Of a DNA stretch of 64,000 bases, positions 45,138 through 56,225 are shown piece after piece. The notes under the pieces were generated by a model that had not been told where the DNA came from, did no database searches, and saw only the letters and a program-made list of their open reading frames with translations. Source of the DNA: Epiperipatus broadwayi (Eukaryota; Onychophora; Udeonychophora; Euonychophora; Peripatidae). The stretch spans positions 28,967,010-29,031,009 of the forward strand of contig JAQFVV010012394.1 of the NCBI GenBank assembly GCA_028023455.1, read 5' to 3'. Position 1 is the first letter of the stretch, and each line of letters starts with the position of its first letter. A program made the translations under genes and the position numbers.

Positions 45138-45679
45138 AAAAATAAATGAATTGATAATGTGAATACTCTCTGGACTTGTCCACTTGACAGATTACTGTCG
45201 ATGATTGATTCCCAAGAATCTGTAAGTTTCCAGCTAAGGCAGTAGTTGGTGTTCAAAGGTAGAAGGTGCTAATAATTTTTTAATTGCAGACTCAGGGATG
45301 CCAATTGATATTTTAATTAGATATCTACAACTATAAAAAAATTAGAACTTAGTAATATTAATTATTAAATTATAAAAAAATGTAGATTGATGCTGTATTG
45401 AATAGAACGACAAAATTAATTATTTATACCCAGAAATGTAACAAAAAAAATATGGCAAAGCAATATATTCCTGAGCTGCTCATTAATGCAATAACAGAAA
45501 TTGTCTTCTTCGAATACCCTGGATTCTAAAAACAACCAAAAAGAAGTAAAAAAAAAAACCTAACAAAAAAAAATGAAAAATGCTCTTAATGTAAATATAA
45601 TAATTCTTGTAAATAATTTGTTACTAATAAAGTCCACCTATATAAAAAAAAATAATGAATTATTTAAATTTAAAGGAGA

Positions 45680-46640
45680 TATTAAATGTAGATTTGCAGA
45701 TTTAAAATTTTCGTTGTTATGAACAAGTAAAGGATTTTTATAACGATGTCGTAAACGCTTTTGAAGGCCAAATAACATCTCAAAATTGACAAGAAGAGGG
45801 AGGAAATTTTATACTAGATTGGGAAAAAGAAAGATGGGAGTTTAATACTAGAATTGATAAATTATTGAAACATAAAAATATTATGAGTAAATTTGGCTAT
45901 AGTAACAGAAATGAGCGAGAACCCAGTTTTGTTGGATTTTGTAGAAAAACAAAAATTAAGTATATTGAATTTTTAATTTTTATTAATTAGTCATTAGACT
46001 AATTATCCACTTAATAAATAATATTTCTGTAGTGTAATTATGTTGAATTGGTTTTTTTGTTTTGAGAAAAATATTAAACAGAATTGAAATGAACATGGAA
46101 ACCTGCAAAGGAAGATATAGCAGAATTGAATTATACTTTGACTAATAGAAAATATGTATTTCAACAGTGCAATATTCCTAATGGATTTAACACAGGAAGT
46201 GATTATTGATTATTGAGATGTAAGATACATATTAATGCAAAATTAAAGAGACAAAACCTATTATTTAGAAACACTCAAATGAAATTAAATTAGAACTTGT
46301 AATTCATTTAAAAATATTAAACAGATTTTGAAGTTCTTCTGTCTTCACGTTCTATTAAGAACAGCTGGAAAGATAGCTGTTACAAAACAGAAGCAATTTA
46401 ACACTAAACCATCTACTGAAATAAAACAATATATAAAGAAAAAATGAATGTAATTTTTTAAAAAAATGTTCAATGAAAAGACTTGCTTATATAAAGGTTT
46501 ATAAAATGATGCAAAAAAAGATTTAATTATAATATAAGAAATACACAATAAGAAAAAAATTGTTTGGAATTTTAAACCAGAAGGTAATTATGATATAATG
46601 GAATTTAAAACTACTGAGGAGCATAAATTTGGAATTCATT
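45680..46640 (+). mobile_element. RTE-like LINE relic, endonuclease and linker
   Basis: Plus-strand fragments read like the RTE endonuclease end (FILDWEKERWEFNTRI, then KFGYSNRNERGTSFVGFC near 45890-45940) followed by a SDHRL-type remnant and the linker seen in the copy at 1140. A short piece of the 48-kb foldback family (45985-46060) interrupts it. It has many stops. It ends against a minus-strand RTE 3' end at 46650, so two copies meet tail to tail. Confidence 0.7.
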
Positions 46641-46649
46641 TAAAATCAT

Positions 46650-47165
46650 ATCGATAAACTGCAAGATGTTTTCTCCATGTTCAATCCAATATTTTTGAAT
46701 TTTTTTTTTCAGCAACACACCAGTAAACGTCACCCATCCATCTTACATACTGATCTCTTCAAGGTGTTTTACATCTCTTGAGATTCAATTTAAAACATTA
46801 ATTACCTATCCATTATTATCTCTTCTAGAAATATGTTCAGTCCAACTTCATTCCAATCTCTTAATTTTTTTTCAATAATATCACTGATATCCCTTTGTTC
46901 TCTCATCTAGACATTTATTTTTGATTTTTTCTTATTACTCCTCTTATTCATCTCTCCATATTTTGTGGGATAATCTGAAGTCTCTATATTGCTCTTCTTT
47001 TAAGTGTTTAAGTCACTGATACTTTTTTGTTCTCTCATCTATAATTTCATTTTTGATCTCTTTTTATTACTCCTGACATTCGTCTCTCTATACTTTGTTG
47101 GATAGACTGAAGTCTCTATATTGCTTTTCTGTTAACTGTTCAAGATCCATAAATAACCATTGATA
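46650..47165 (-). mobile_element. RTE-like LINE, C-terminal fragment with internal duplication
   Basis: Minus-strand RTE C-terminus and 3' end. A segment of about 135 bp (46888-47022) is repeated directly at 47023-47155, both reading the QRLQ...SMERRM block in decayed form. The rest matches the other copies. Confidence 0.78.
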
Positions 47166-47169
47166 AAAT

Positions 47170-48235
47170 GCATCTACTTCAATATGCTTGGTTTTATAAA
47201 AATATATATAAAAATATACTTCTTTAGCACAAACATTAATTATTACGCGCGCGCATACACACAGATTTTTCTATTTGAATTTGTTTATCCCATTATTGTT
47301 TATCATATACATTTTCGATTTTCTAAAGATGATTAATGATATTTGTCCAAAATGTTAATAGTTATTGCGAATAATTTTTCCCCACTCAAAATAAAAAAGA
47401 ATATAGTGATTTGTTTGTGTGTGTGTGTGCACGCGTGGAGTGGTGGTGCGTATGTGCAAGTATATTTTATTGGATTATTGTCATTTTTATTACCTTTTAA
47501 TTATTATAAATCATACTTTTTAATTTTTAGATAATATACGTAATTTATTTTATTGTAATGATACGGATAAATTAAAACTATGTTATATAAGATTTATTTA
47601 CATACGTACACACATATGTATTATTTATATCTATAATTTTAAAAATATTACTTTATTTCGTTACTACTTTAGATACCCTCTTTAGATTGCACTAAGCTTT
47701 AAACTAACGTTGCTAATTTCTCTCAATTTTACTTGTACCTTAAAGTTGTGTTTTCAGCTTTCTCTCTAACCTCAGGTGTTAATTGTTATTAAAATAATTA
47801 TAATTCCCTAAGAGAACCTTAATCTTCATTACCTGCTAATTATTGTCATTATTACCTTCCATATTTTAAGATGATAATTACGTCTTAAATTATTTTTAAT
47901 TATATCTTCATTGCAAATGCTAAACATTTCAAACGGAATTTATCAGGCAATCAATCATACACACAAAGTAAATTAAAATGAAACAAAAACGTAATATATA
48001 TATATATAATACGTTTTTGTTTCTATATATATATAGGTAGCTTAAAAATATATAGTAGGTGAATGAGCATTTAAATGTGCTTCGTTATCTGATTATTTTT
48101 GTCCATATATAACAACTTAATATCTTCTGTGATATGTAACATGGAATACTAGTGAACCTATAGTTAGCACAATTGATGCTAGATGTAATCAACCAACATT
48201 TTTAAAGCATTAGAAAAAAAAGAAAAAAGCCCTAC
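47170..48235. other. A+T-rich DNA with a small (TA)n palindrome
   Basis: No gene. At 47978-48023 the TA run is bracketed by ACAAAAACGTAATA and its near complement TAATACGTTTTTGT, a hairpin with about 20-bp arms. Short GT/GC runs lie at 47250 and 47415. Confidence 0.5.
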
Positions 48236-48237
48236 TT

Positions 48238-49080
48238 ATAGAAAGTATATTAACAATTTTTATTAGTCACTCATTAGACTAGAGATTATTTAGTAATGAA
48301 CGATAGATATTTCTGTAGTGTAAATTTCATTACATCATTCTTACGCAAAATAGGAAATCTTTTCTATCCACTTTTAATACCTTGTGGAGAGATGTAATCA
48401 TAAACATATGAACAAAGACGTGAAAAAGCTCTATGATTTTCATGTTGCACTTTTCATGCTGAACCAGTACTCATCAGTTGGCCCAGACCACAATCTCTTA
48501 TATCTGTATCATTGTTTAGTGTGTGTGTGTGTGTGTATACAGTAAATTACTATAGTTTAATTGATAAGTGGCAAACATGCAACCCTTACAACTTTAACAC
48601 AAACCACTATTGAAAGCATATTAATAATTTTTATTAGTCATTCATTAATTTACTAGAGATTATCCAATAATGAATAACATTTCTGTAGAGTAATTTTTAT
48701 TACATCACTCTTATGCAATACAGAGAATGTTTTCTATTCACTTTTAACACACATGATCGAAGACTTGTTGGTCTGGGCCAACTGATGAGTCCTAGTTCAG
48801 TGGGAAATGTTCATTTTTGGGATCATAGATTTTTTTCACAGGACTTTGATAATATATTTATGATTATATCCCTTCACAAGTTGTTAAAAGTGGATAGAAA
48901 CATTCCATACCTTGCGTGAGCATAGTATAATGAAAATTTCACTACAGAAATATTATTCATTATGGGATAATCTCTAATATAATGAATGACTAACAAAAAT
49001 TGGTTAATATACTTTCAGTAGTGATTTGTGTTAAAGTTGTGAGAGCTGCACATTTGATACTTATCAATTGAAATGTAGTA
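48238..49080. mobile_element. Foldback repeat related to family B (hammerhead remnants)
   Basis: A block (GAAAGTATATTAACAATTTT, TTTCTGTAGTGTAA, CTTTTCTATCCACTTTTAAT) appears at 48238, again at 48610 in the same orientation and inverted at 48885-49040. Hammerhead core pieces are at about 48445-48490 (minus: GGGCCAA, CTGATGA, GTACT/AGCAT, GAAA) and 48775-48815 (plus: GGGCCAA, CTGATGA, GGAAA). No convincing second helix I strand follows either. A truncated relative is at 45985-46060. Confidence 0.65.
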
Positions 49081-49245
49081 GGGAAGAAAAATACCTCTCA
49101 AAGCATTGTGCATATACTAACCTGCTAGATGTGCTATTACTAAATGTTGAATGTATTTGGAATATTTAAATAAAGTTAATTTTTTCTAAAGACATTCAAT
49201 ACATATATTAGATGATGGAAATAGTCCAATATGAAAATACAACTA
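49080..49245 (+). repeat. Direct repeat, copy 1 (Penelope-type tail)
   Basis: About 165 bp from AGTAGGGAAGAAAAATACCT through ATTTTTTCTAAAGACATTCA to ATAGTCCAATAT match 50766-50932 with few differences. In the second copy it follows a GIY-YIG relic and begins with CCTGAAGAAGAGGG, which is how 3' tails of such elements look. This copy has no nuclease before it. Confidence 0.75.
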
Positions 49246-49269
49246 GTAATTTGCTATATATATGTATAA

Positions 49270-49820
49270 CATATTTTGCGGGTTCATCGGTGTTAAAAAC
49301 TTTTAATATTAATATACTGACATTTCGACTTGGTCATACAAGTCATGCACAGAGTTATAAAAGGTAGAAAGACGGTTGTAGAGGCGCTACAATCACTGAT
49401 TTGAAAAAAAACGTTAAAGTTTCACCAATAGCAAAAATGTTAAATTTAGAAATGTTTTTTAAAAAAATCTTTCCAAATAGGAGGAAGTTTGCATGTATCA
49501 TCTCGTTTATTGATACAATCCAGCCTTTTAAGTATCTCAATGGCTTCTCTAATTTTGCACTGGTAGAGATTATCACATCTGCATATGATCCTGGTACTAG
49601 AAAAATCAATTTTATGACCTGAATCTATAGTATGGAGTGAGAGTGCTGATGATGTTGAGTGTTGTTTAACTGCATTAGCATGCTCATCTCTCCTAACACT
49701 GATGTGATGATTACTCATACCTATGTAAGAAGCTTTACAATTTTTACATGAGATTTGATAGACACCATGAGATTCAAGAGGGATTGAATCCTTAGGCTTG
49801 GTTATTATATATATCATCAA
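49270..49820 (-). mobile_element. Penelope-like element, 5'-truncated, with GIY-YIG nuclease
   Basis: The 3' part of a GIY-YIG retroelement on the minus strand: the open nuclease frame (49446-49820) followed by a tail containing ATGACTTGTATGACCAAGTC and ending near 49270. RTE sequence replaces everything upstream of 49820. Confidence 0.78.
49446..49820 (-). CDS. GIY-YIG endonuclease domain, open (Penelope-like fragment)
   Basis: 124 codons with no stop. The domain starts with HGVYQISCKNC (GIY strand as GVY), then ASYIGMSN (YIG strand), VRRDEH with the catalytic arginine, SLHTIDSGHKIDFSST, and KIREAIEI with the metal-binding glutamate, ending at LPPIWKDFF. It would nick target DNA for a Penelope-like element. 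The RT that should precede it is absent. The ATG at 49818-49820 sits at the RTE junction and is probably fortuitous, so this is a fragment that happens to be intact. Whether it is transcribed is unknown. Confidence 0.8.
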   Translation of the reverse strand: MMIYIITKPKDSIPLESHGVYQISCKNCKASYIGMSNHHISVRRDEHANAVKQHSTSSALSLHTIDSGHKIDFSSTRIICRCDNLYQCKIREAIEILKRLDCINKRDDTCKLPPIWKDFFKKHF

Positions 49821-50236
49821 CCATTATCAATCCACTGCAGGATGAAAGTCTCTCCAAGTTCAATCCATCTCCAATCTTTAGCTTCTTTTCTCCACATCAC
49901 CCCTGCACACTTTCTTATTTCATCCATCCATCTCACATGTGGTCTCTTTCTGGGTCTTTTAAAATCTCTTGGAATCCAGTTTAAGATTTCAGTTGTCCAT
50001 CTATTATCATCTCTTCTAGCAATATGTCCAGCCCAACTCCACTTCAGTCTTTTAATTTTTTCAATGAGGTCAGTAACACCTATTTTTTCTCTTACCCATA
50101 TATTGCAGTTTCGATCTCTTCTTGTTACTCCTAACATGCATCTTTCCATACTTCTTTGAATGGTCTGAAGTCTCTGTATTGCTCTTCTATTAAGGGTCCA
50201 AGTCTCAGATCCATAAGTAAAAACTGGTAAAACACA
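49817..50236 (-). mobile_element. RTE-like LINE, C-terminal fragment (best preserved)
   Basis: The minus-strand frame of 110 codons is clean: MERCMLGVTRRDRNCNIWVR, IEKIKRLKWSWAGHIARRDD, NRWTTEILNWIPRDFKRPRK, MDEIRKCAGVMWRKEAKDW. Upstream, 50160-50236 reads the YGSETWTLNRRAIQRLQ block. The 3' end directly joins the GIY-YIG fragment, and the 5' break at about 50237 joins a plus-strand GIY-YIG relic. This is the youngest-looking RTE fragment in the window. Confidence 0.9.
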
Positions 50237-50239
50237 TTA

Positions 50240-50640
50240 TGTATAATCACACTAGGTTGACTTATGAGATTGTTTGCCAGAGAAAAAAACTGCATCTGTG
50301 AAATACCATGTGAATGTGGATGAAGGTATATTGGTGAGAATAGTCATCCCATTGAAAAGAGCTTGCAAGAACACAAAGTGATGATTAGAAGAGAGAAAAC
50401 ATGTGTCGAAAGTTTTCAGACCATATATGTATAAATGAACATATGTTCAATTGAGAAAATAAAACATATTGGATAGAGAAGAAAAGGTACAAAGAAGAAA
50501 ATTTAAATAACTACTCACATGACAATGGCAAACAACCCATGTGACTATATATAGATGTATGGAAATCACTAAACAATTTTGCTCTTAGGAAAAAGTGGAG
50601 AAATCAGTAGGAACTTCATAGATAAGTATATGAAATTTCT
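50240..50640 (+). pseudogene. Second GIY-YIG nuclease relic, different lineage, plus strand
   Basis: The plus strand reads CICEIPCECG, a stop, RYIGENSHPIEKSLQEHKVM and then, broken, a C-terminal part. CECG-RYIGE with a following EH is the YIG and catalytic-helix region of the CxCG-type GIY-YIG nucleases of Penelope-like elements. It is clearly different from the CKNC type at 49446-49820. The catalytic arginine position (usually KRLQEH) reads KSLQEH, so it is inactive. A tRNA-like block and a 3'-tail repeat follow. Confidence 0.65.
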
Positions 50641-50654
50641 ACTGACTCTTGCCT

Positions 50655-50745
50655 TTGGAAGGATGGCTGTTGGTTAGAGCATTACTTTAAAATTCAATAT
50701 TTAATAATCTAAGAGCCCAGGTTCGATTCCCATGCTAGTAATGTC
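50655..50745 (+). mobile_element. tRNA-like block, probably tRNA-Leu(UAA)-derived retroposon
   Basis: GGATGGCTGTTGGTTAGAGC resembles the D-arm/A-box of a class II tRNA. ACTTTAAAATTC is an anticodon-loop-like block with TAA, a long variable region follows, and AGGTTCGATTCCC is an excellent B box. The anticodon arm is distorted, so it is not a working tRNA gene. It is followed by a short unrelated body and then by the 165-bp tail repeat. Confidence 0.5.
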
Positions 50746-50765
50746 ATTGTTTAGGCAAGCAATAC

Positions 50766-50932
50766 CTGAAGAAGAGGGAAGAATAATATCTTTCAAAATG
50801 TTATGCATTACTAACCTGTATGCTATTACTAAAAATTAAATATATTTGGAATATTTATATAAAGTTAAATTTTTCTAAAGACATTCAGTACTCATATTAG
50901 ATGATGGAAATAGTCCAATATATAAATACAAT
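50766..50932 (+). repeat. Direct repeat, copy 2 (Penelope-type tail)
   Basis: Matches 49080-49245, starting CCTGAAGAAGAGGG slightly upstream. It probably is the 3' tail of the plus-strand GIY-YIG relic at 50240-50640. Confidence 0.72.
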
Positions 50933-50934
50933 TA

Positions 50935-51725
50935 ATTACTGTTTATTTGTTATTATAATGAATATGAGGTACCAGATAATTTACTAAAAGCCAAGAGGGT
51001 ATGGGAAACAAAGATTTTGGAAATTGCTGATCTGTGACTTAAATTTGTTGAATTCATCACCTAAATATAAATTGGAATTTTCCACATGTTTTTATCAAGT
51101 ATAAACACACCTGTGTAAAAAATTTAGTAGTTTTCTAAACCATTTTTTATTTTCAGTTAATAGTGAACTCATTTAAATAATCATAAAACATATTATCTGT
51201 AAAAATATATTTATTGCATAATATCCAGTAATATTATCGCAATTTATTTCACCATTTTTTTCTGAATTTTCAACCTTCCTTGTATGGTGTAAACTCAAAA
51301 ACGTTCTTCGTATGATGTGAAGCAAATAATAAAATACAAATCCACTGATAATAAAAGAAATTGAAGGACTCTTTTCTTGAGAATTTGTAAGAAGTCCAAA
51401 CACTAGAAGTGTGAAAAATAGACCATGATTCAGGGACATTAGTTCAAACCTGATAGAAGTTTTGATTACTGAATGTCCAATATATTTTAAATGCTATACA
51501 ATTTAAAAAAATATATGATAAACTGAGTAACTAAATTAAAAAATGAACTTATGTATTTTCATATGCATAACAAGTTAATTGTATTTAATTCTAAAGGCAT
51601 TCTTAATGTCTTTAATAAACTATGCCATATCACCGTTGCAACACATTGGACCTATAAATTTGAAATCTAGTTAATAAATCACATTTTAAAAATTATATTT
51701 AATTATAATATTTGTATCAGCATCA
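50935..51725. other. A+T-rich DNA, no gene seen
   Basis: No gene recognised. The minus-strand frame 51173-51439 is a random-looking hydrophobic stretch. Confidence 0.5.
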
Positions 51726-51727
51726 TT

Positions 51728-54340
51728 ATTTTCAGAATTATTAATCCATTGCAGGAGGAAAGTCTCTTCAAGTTCAATTCATCTTCTCAGATTGGTAGTC
51801 TCTTTTCTCTACAACACTCAATCACTTTTTTATTTTATTCACCATCTCTCATGTGGTCTCTTTCTAGATGTTACAATTTCTTGGCATCAGTTTAAGATTT
51901 CAACTGTTCATCTATTATTATTTTCTCTGGAAATATGTCCAGACCAATCCCAGTCTCTTAAATCTTTCAATAATGTCAGTAACACTTATTTGTTCTCTCA
52001 CACATATATTTTGTTTTTAATCTCTTCTTTTTACTCATAACATACACCTCTCTATACAACAATGAATGATCTAAAATCTCTATATTGCTCTTTTGTCAAG
52101 TGTCTAATCTCAGACCTATAAATAGGAACTGGTAAAACCATCTATTAAAAACCTTCCTATTCAAACACATAGTTATATTTTCTTTTAATATTAAGTTATT
52201 TCTACCAAAAACACTCCAACTAATCTTAATTCTATAATTAATTTCTCCCATTATGTCTGACCAAGGTATTTGTAGTTATTAACTTCTTCTAACACATTAT
52301 TATCACTTTTATATTTTCTTCTTTTGAGAAACTCCATTGAATATTATTTTAGTCTTTTTAACATTTACCTTTAGTTCTACTTTTTTTACTTTAATCTGAT
52401 AACTCTTGCAATATTTACTGAAATTCTAAAGCATTATTTGCAAAAACAATTGAATCATATTAAAAAATCCAGATGGTTTAATAGTTTAGATTTAATTTTA
52501 CTCCCTTTAACTTCCCAGTTTATTTTTTAAGTATCAGCATGTAATATAAATGTTGCTGTTGCACTTTTATAAATATTCTTAGAATATGACAATATCCTGG
52601 GTCTATACCTTGATGATCCAATGCTTTAACAATCAAAGCAATACTTATAGAATCAAATGCCTTTTTATAATCTACAAATCCAAAGCATAATGGCAACTCA
52701 TATTCATGGATCCTTTCCATAACTTCTCTCAATATTTGAATACTACTAAAACCAATTTTAAATCTAGCTTGTTCTTTTGGTTGGTTGAAATCCAAAGTTG
52801 TCTGTAGATGAATTATAATTACCTTGTTAAAATTTTTGTATAAAACTGATAAAAGATTATAAATTCTAATATCTTCTTTATCACCTTTATTAATATTAGT
52901 ACTGCATTCTTCCAATCAACTGGGCCATTTTATTATTTAGACATTTGCTATATAATTTTGCCAAACATTTGTCTATTCTCCCATCTGCATCTTTGAAGAT
53001 ATCGATTATAATTCCATCATTGCCTGGCATTTTTCTCTTCTTGAAATATTTAATTGCATGTATCGATTATAATTCCATCATTGCCTGGCATTTTTTATCT
53101 TCTTGAAATATTTAATTGCATGTCTCACTTCTTCATTAAAAATCTTGGGCAATTAAAAAGATCCTTGTTATTTATCATTATACAATTTTTGATAGAACTC
53201 TTCTACACATTTCATGATGCCATTTCTCTTTTTAGTAATAGTTCTATCTTTTTTCCTTATTGTAAGAATAAGTTTCCTACTAATATCAAGATGTTGTTTT
53301 ACACTCTTGAGACTTTTATTCTCTTCTATAGCTTTTCTTCTTAATTCACCATTATTTTAACTTATATCATTATCAATTCTTTTTCACACCATATTACAAA
53401 ATACTATGTATTCAATCTTTCTTAATGCATTATTTTTATATATTTTCATATTCCTTTTTTTTTTCAAAAATTGTCTAGTCTCAGTAGAAATTTTATTGGT
53501 CAATTGCTGGTTTTTGTACCAGCTATCTTTATTGCAGTTTTAAAAGTATATCAGTTATTTTCCTATTGATTTCATTCACATCTGATACATGTTAAAAATC
53601 TTCTAATATTGGAAAAATTCATTGAAATGTTCCTAAAGATTAGAAGTATCAACTATGAATACTGTTTTTCTTAATAATTTTTGTCTTTCTAGTTTTGTAT
53701 TAATACATATCATTACATCTAATTGATGATCATTTACAGTGTTGAATTTATTAAGAAGGTTATAGCCTTGAAATACATATTTTCAGTTAGTCAAAACATA
53801 ATCCAATTCTGCAGTACCTTTTATTTGGGTGCTTCCATGTCCATTTCTATTTAGCGTTTTCCTAAAAAAAAATTATAATCTAAAGTGTGCTTTTTTTTTT
53901 TTTGCAAACTCCACAAAATCTATTCTCTCATTTCTATCACTATAACCAAATTTATCCACAATAATTTCATCATTTGTTTACCAATTCTAGCATTAAAATC
54001 TCCCATGACAATTTTAAAATGTTTGATCTGATCAAAAGCCTGCTGTACATCCAAATAAATTCCTCTACTTATTTATCCAGAACATAAATTTGAAATATCT
54101 GCATTTTATATCTACCATTAAGTTGTATAATTAATCTTGCCACTCTCTCCAATACACTCTCAATCTCCACAATGTTGTTTTTCCACTTTTTATTTATAAT
54201 TAATCCTACTCCCTCACATTTCCTACGTTTGTACCTTTGATGTACAGTACATGTACACTTTATAAATCAAATATCTTTTCATCTTTTCTTTTAATTTCAT
54301 AAATCTCAACAATATTGTAATATTAGACAGTTCTTTCTTT
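51728..54340 (-). mobile_element. RTE-like LINE, nearly full length, inactive
   Basis: The most complete RTE copy (about 2.6 kb). From its 5' side the minus strand gives endonuclease fragments (EGVGLIINKK-like near 54200, IQLNGRYKMQIFQIY near 54100, IVMGDFNARIGK at about 53985-54030, which is the catalytic GDFNA), the linker, the RT palm in an open frame at 52520-52915 (SVLYKNF, FGFVDYKKAFDSI), the thumb, and the C-terminus to 51728. Between the palm and thumb the B and C motifs are ruined: the place of FADDIVLFANNAL reads LDFFNMIQLF and lacks the aspartates, so RT cannot work. A 62-bp tandem duplication is at 53001-53125. Confidence 0.88.
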
Positions 54341-54344
54341 TCTT

Positions 54345-55015
54345 ACAATCTTTATTCATTTGAAAATGATTTGCAGTTGTAAGTATTTAAATAAAAGATC
54401 ATTATCTAATGGCAGCCTTAGTCTGCAATCAAAAGATGTTTAGCATCCTCCACCTTCAGCCATCGATTGCTGACTTGGTTGGTGACTTTACAATCTTCTG
54501 GAAATAAGGGTCATAATTTAGATTGTAAATATGAATTAGAAAAAGTTGATTTATCCACACATTCATTTGCCTTCACAAAACTCAACTGATATTTTAGTTA
54601 AGAGCTATTAGGTAAATGAGAAGAAAGATCATGGTGTTTCTTGATCTTAAACTCAGAGGCAAAAAGTCATAAAATCTCCATGCTAATTAATACATGTTAG
54701 TGAGAAGCTCATCCATGTTTGTATACTATATGAATAATGACATAGTAATAACAGCTATAATGACAAGAACAGTTTGGAGTAAACATTAGGAATTTGCCTT
54801 ACTCACTTCCTTTAAAGTCTAAAACAGGAATCAAAGATTCTCCTTTCACTTAACAGCAAAGTCCTTTCTGCAGCCAATTTTTAATATATTTTTGCTTTAT
54901 TCTGTTATAATGTTTATTTTAATCAGGTAATATTTTTAAGAAACAATCAGGAAGCACAATGAAGCATTGTATTATTTTATAGTTAAATAAATGTGAAAAA
55001 GTTTAGTTCCAACTG
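54345..55015. other. A+T-rich DNA, no gene seen
   Basis: No gene recognised. Confidence 0.5.
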
Positions 55016-55016
55016 T

Positions 55017-55650
55017 TGTGTGCAATACATTTTTACTGTGGCTGCAATACTATATAAAAAATAGACAAATTGCTCTGCAACAGACATGCATTTCAAAGAT
55101 AGCTTCATTTATCAGTTGCCTTGGAGCTCTGCCAACAATCCCTGCAAATATAACAACCATCCAACTAATAATAATACTGCAATGGTGACCAACATAGCAT
55201 TTAAGCATGAATATTTGATGCTAAACTCAATTACTCTATTTCAACATGGCTTATATATTGATCAAGAGAGAGACAAGGATTTATTTTAGTAAAAACCTTA
55301 ATTAAGAAATTGAACTTCTAAATATACAAGAAGTAGGATAACACGTTAGATGTAAATAATAGAATAGAGATGTCAGCTCTAAGCATAGTGCAATATGTTT
55401 CTATTATGGCTGTCATTGCCTGAAAAAATTGACAAATTACTCAGTAATGTACCTACATTTCAGAAATAACTTCATTCAACAACTTCCATAGAGCACTGTC
55501 AACAGTCTCCACAAATATAAAAACCATCTGATTTATAATAACATTATAATGGTGACCATTTTGGTGTCAAAGTGAGAATATTTGATGCTATGGTTATTTA
55601 CAATAAAGTAGTTTATTTCAACATAATGTTATTTAAGGCAGAATCAGCTA
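55017..55650 (+). repeat. Old direct duplication, period about 365 bp
   Basis: 55017-55270 and 55385-55650 align from GTGCAATACATTTTTACTGT / GTGCAATATGTTTCTATTAT through GACAAATTGCTC / GACAAATTACTC and AATGGTGACCA / AATGGTGACCA to TATTTCAACAT, roughly three quarters identical by eye. Not recognised as a known element. Confidence 0.65.
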
Positions 55651-55659
55651 TTCATTTTA

Positions 55660-56220
55660 TTTAAAACCTTAACTGTAGTAAAAATGAATTGTTATGGTGT
55701 TTGAAATGGGCACTTTTTCATATTTATTTACATCTAATTTAAGATACATTAAGCTATTTATTTTATAGTTGTAAACATTAACTTCTGCATTAGCTGAATA
55801 AATGACTCTTAGTTTAGTTAATTTATTGTATGGAAGTGAGTCATAGGCATCATATCTAATTAGCATAAAGACACTAAAAAATTTCACTAAAGAATGCCCC
55901 CTAAAATTTTAAAAATAGAAGACAAGATTATCAAATAAATCAACGTTCTTCAATGATTTGGACTGGATACTATAGATTTGACTTATTATAAAATCACATT
56001 TTCATTGAAATGAACATTTCAATTGAAAAGGATTTATAATGAACTTGTATCTGAATTATAGAGAAGTTTGTCGTAGAAGAAATTAAAAGACTACATAGCA
56101 AAATATCAAATAAAGTGAATAACAGTCATGCTTTTCTATACATTAATTTATTTGTGATTATAAATTTTAGCAATTTTCCTTAGACAAATGTATATTAAAG
56201 TTATATGCACTGACATGCAT
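55660..56220. other. A+T-rich DNA, no gene seen
   Basis: No gene recognised. Confidence 0.5.
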
Positions 56221-56225
56221 TCGTA

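Noticed and set aside
44849-45256. Minus-strand frames of 135 and 90 codons opposite the LINE fragment
   Set aside because: Shadow frames of the plus-strand LINE coding region.
49842-50159. Plus-strand frame of 105 codons
   Set aside because: Antisense of the well-supported RTE C-terminus.
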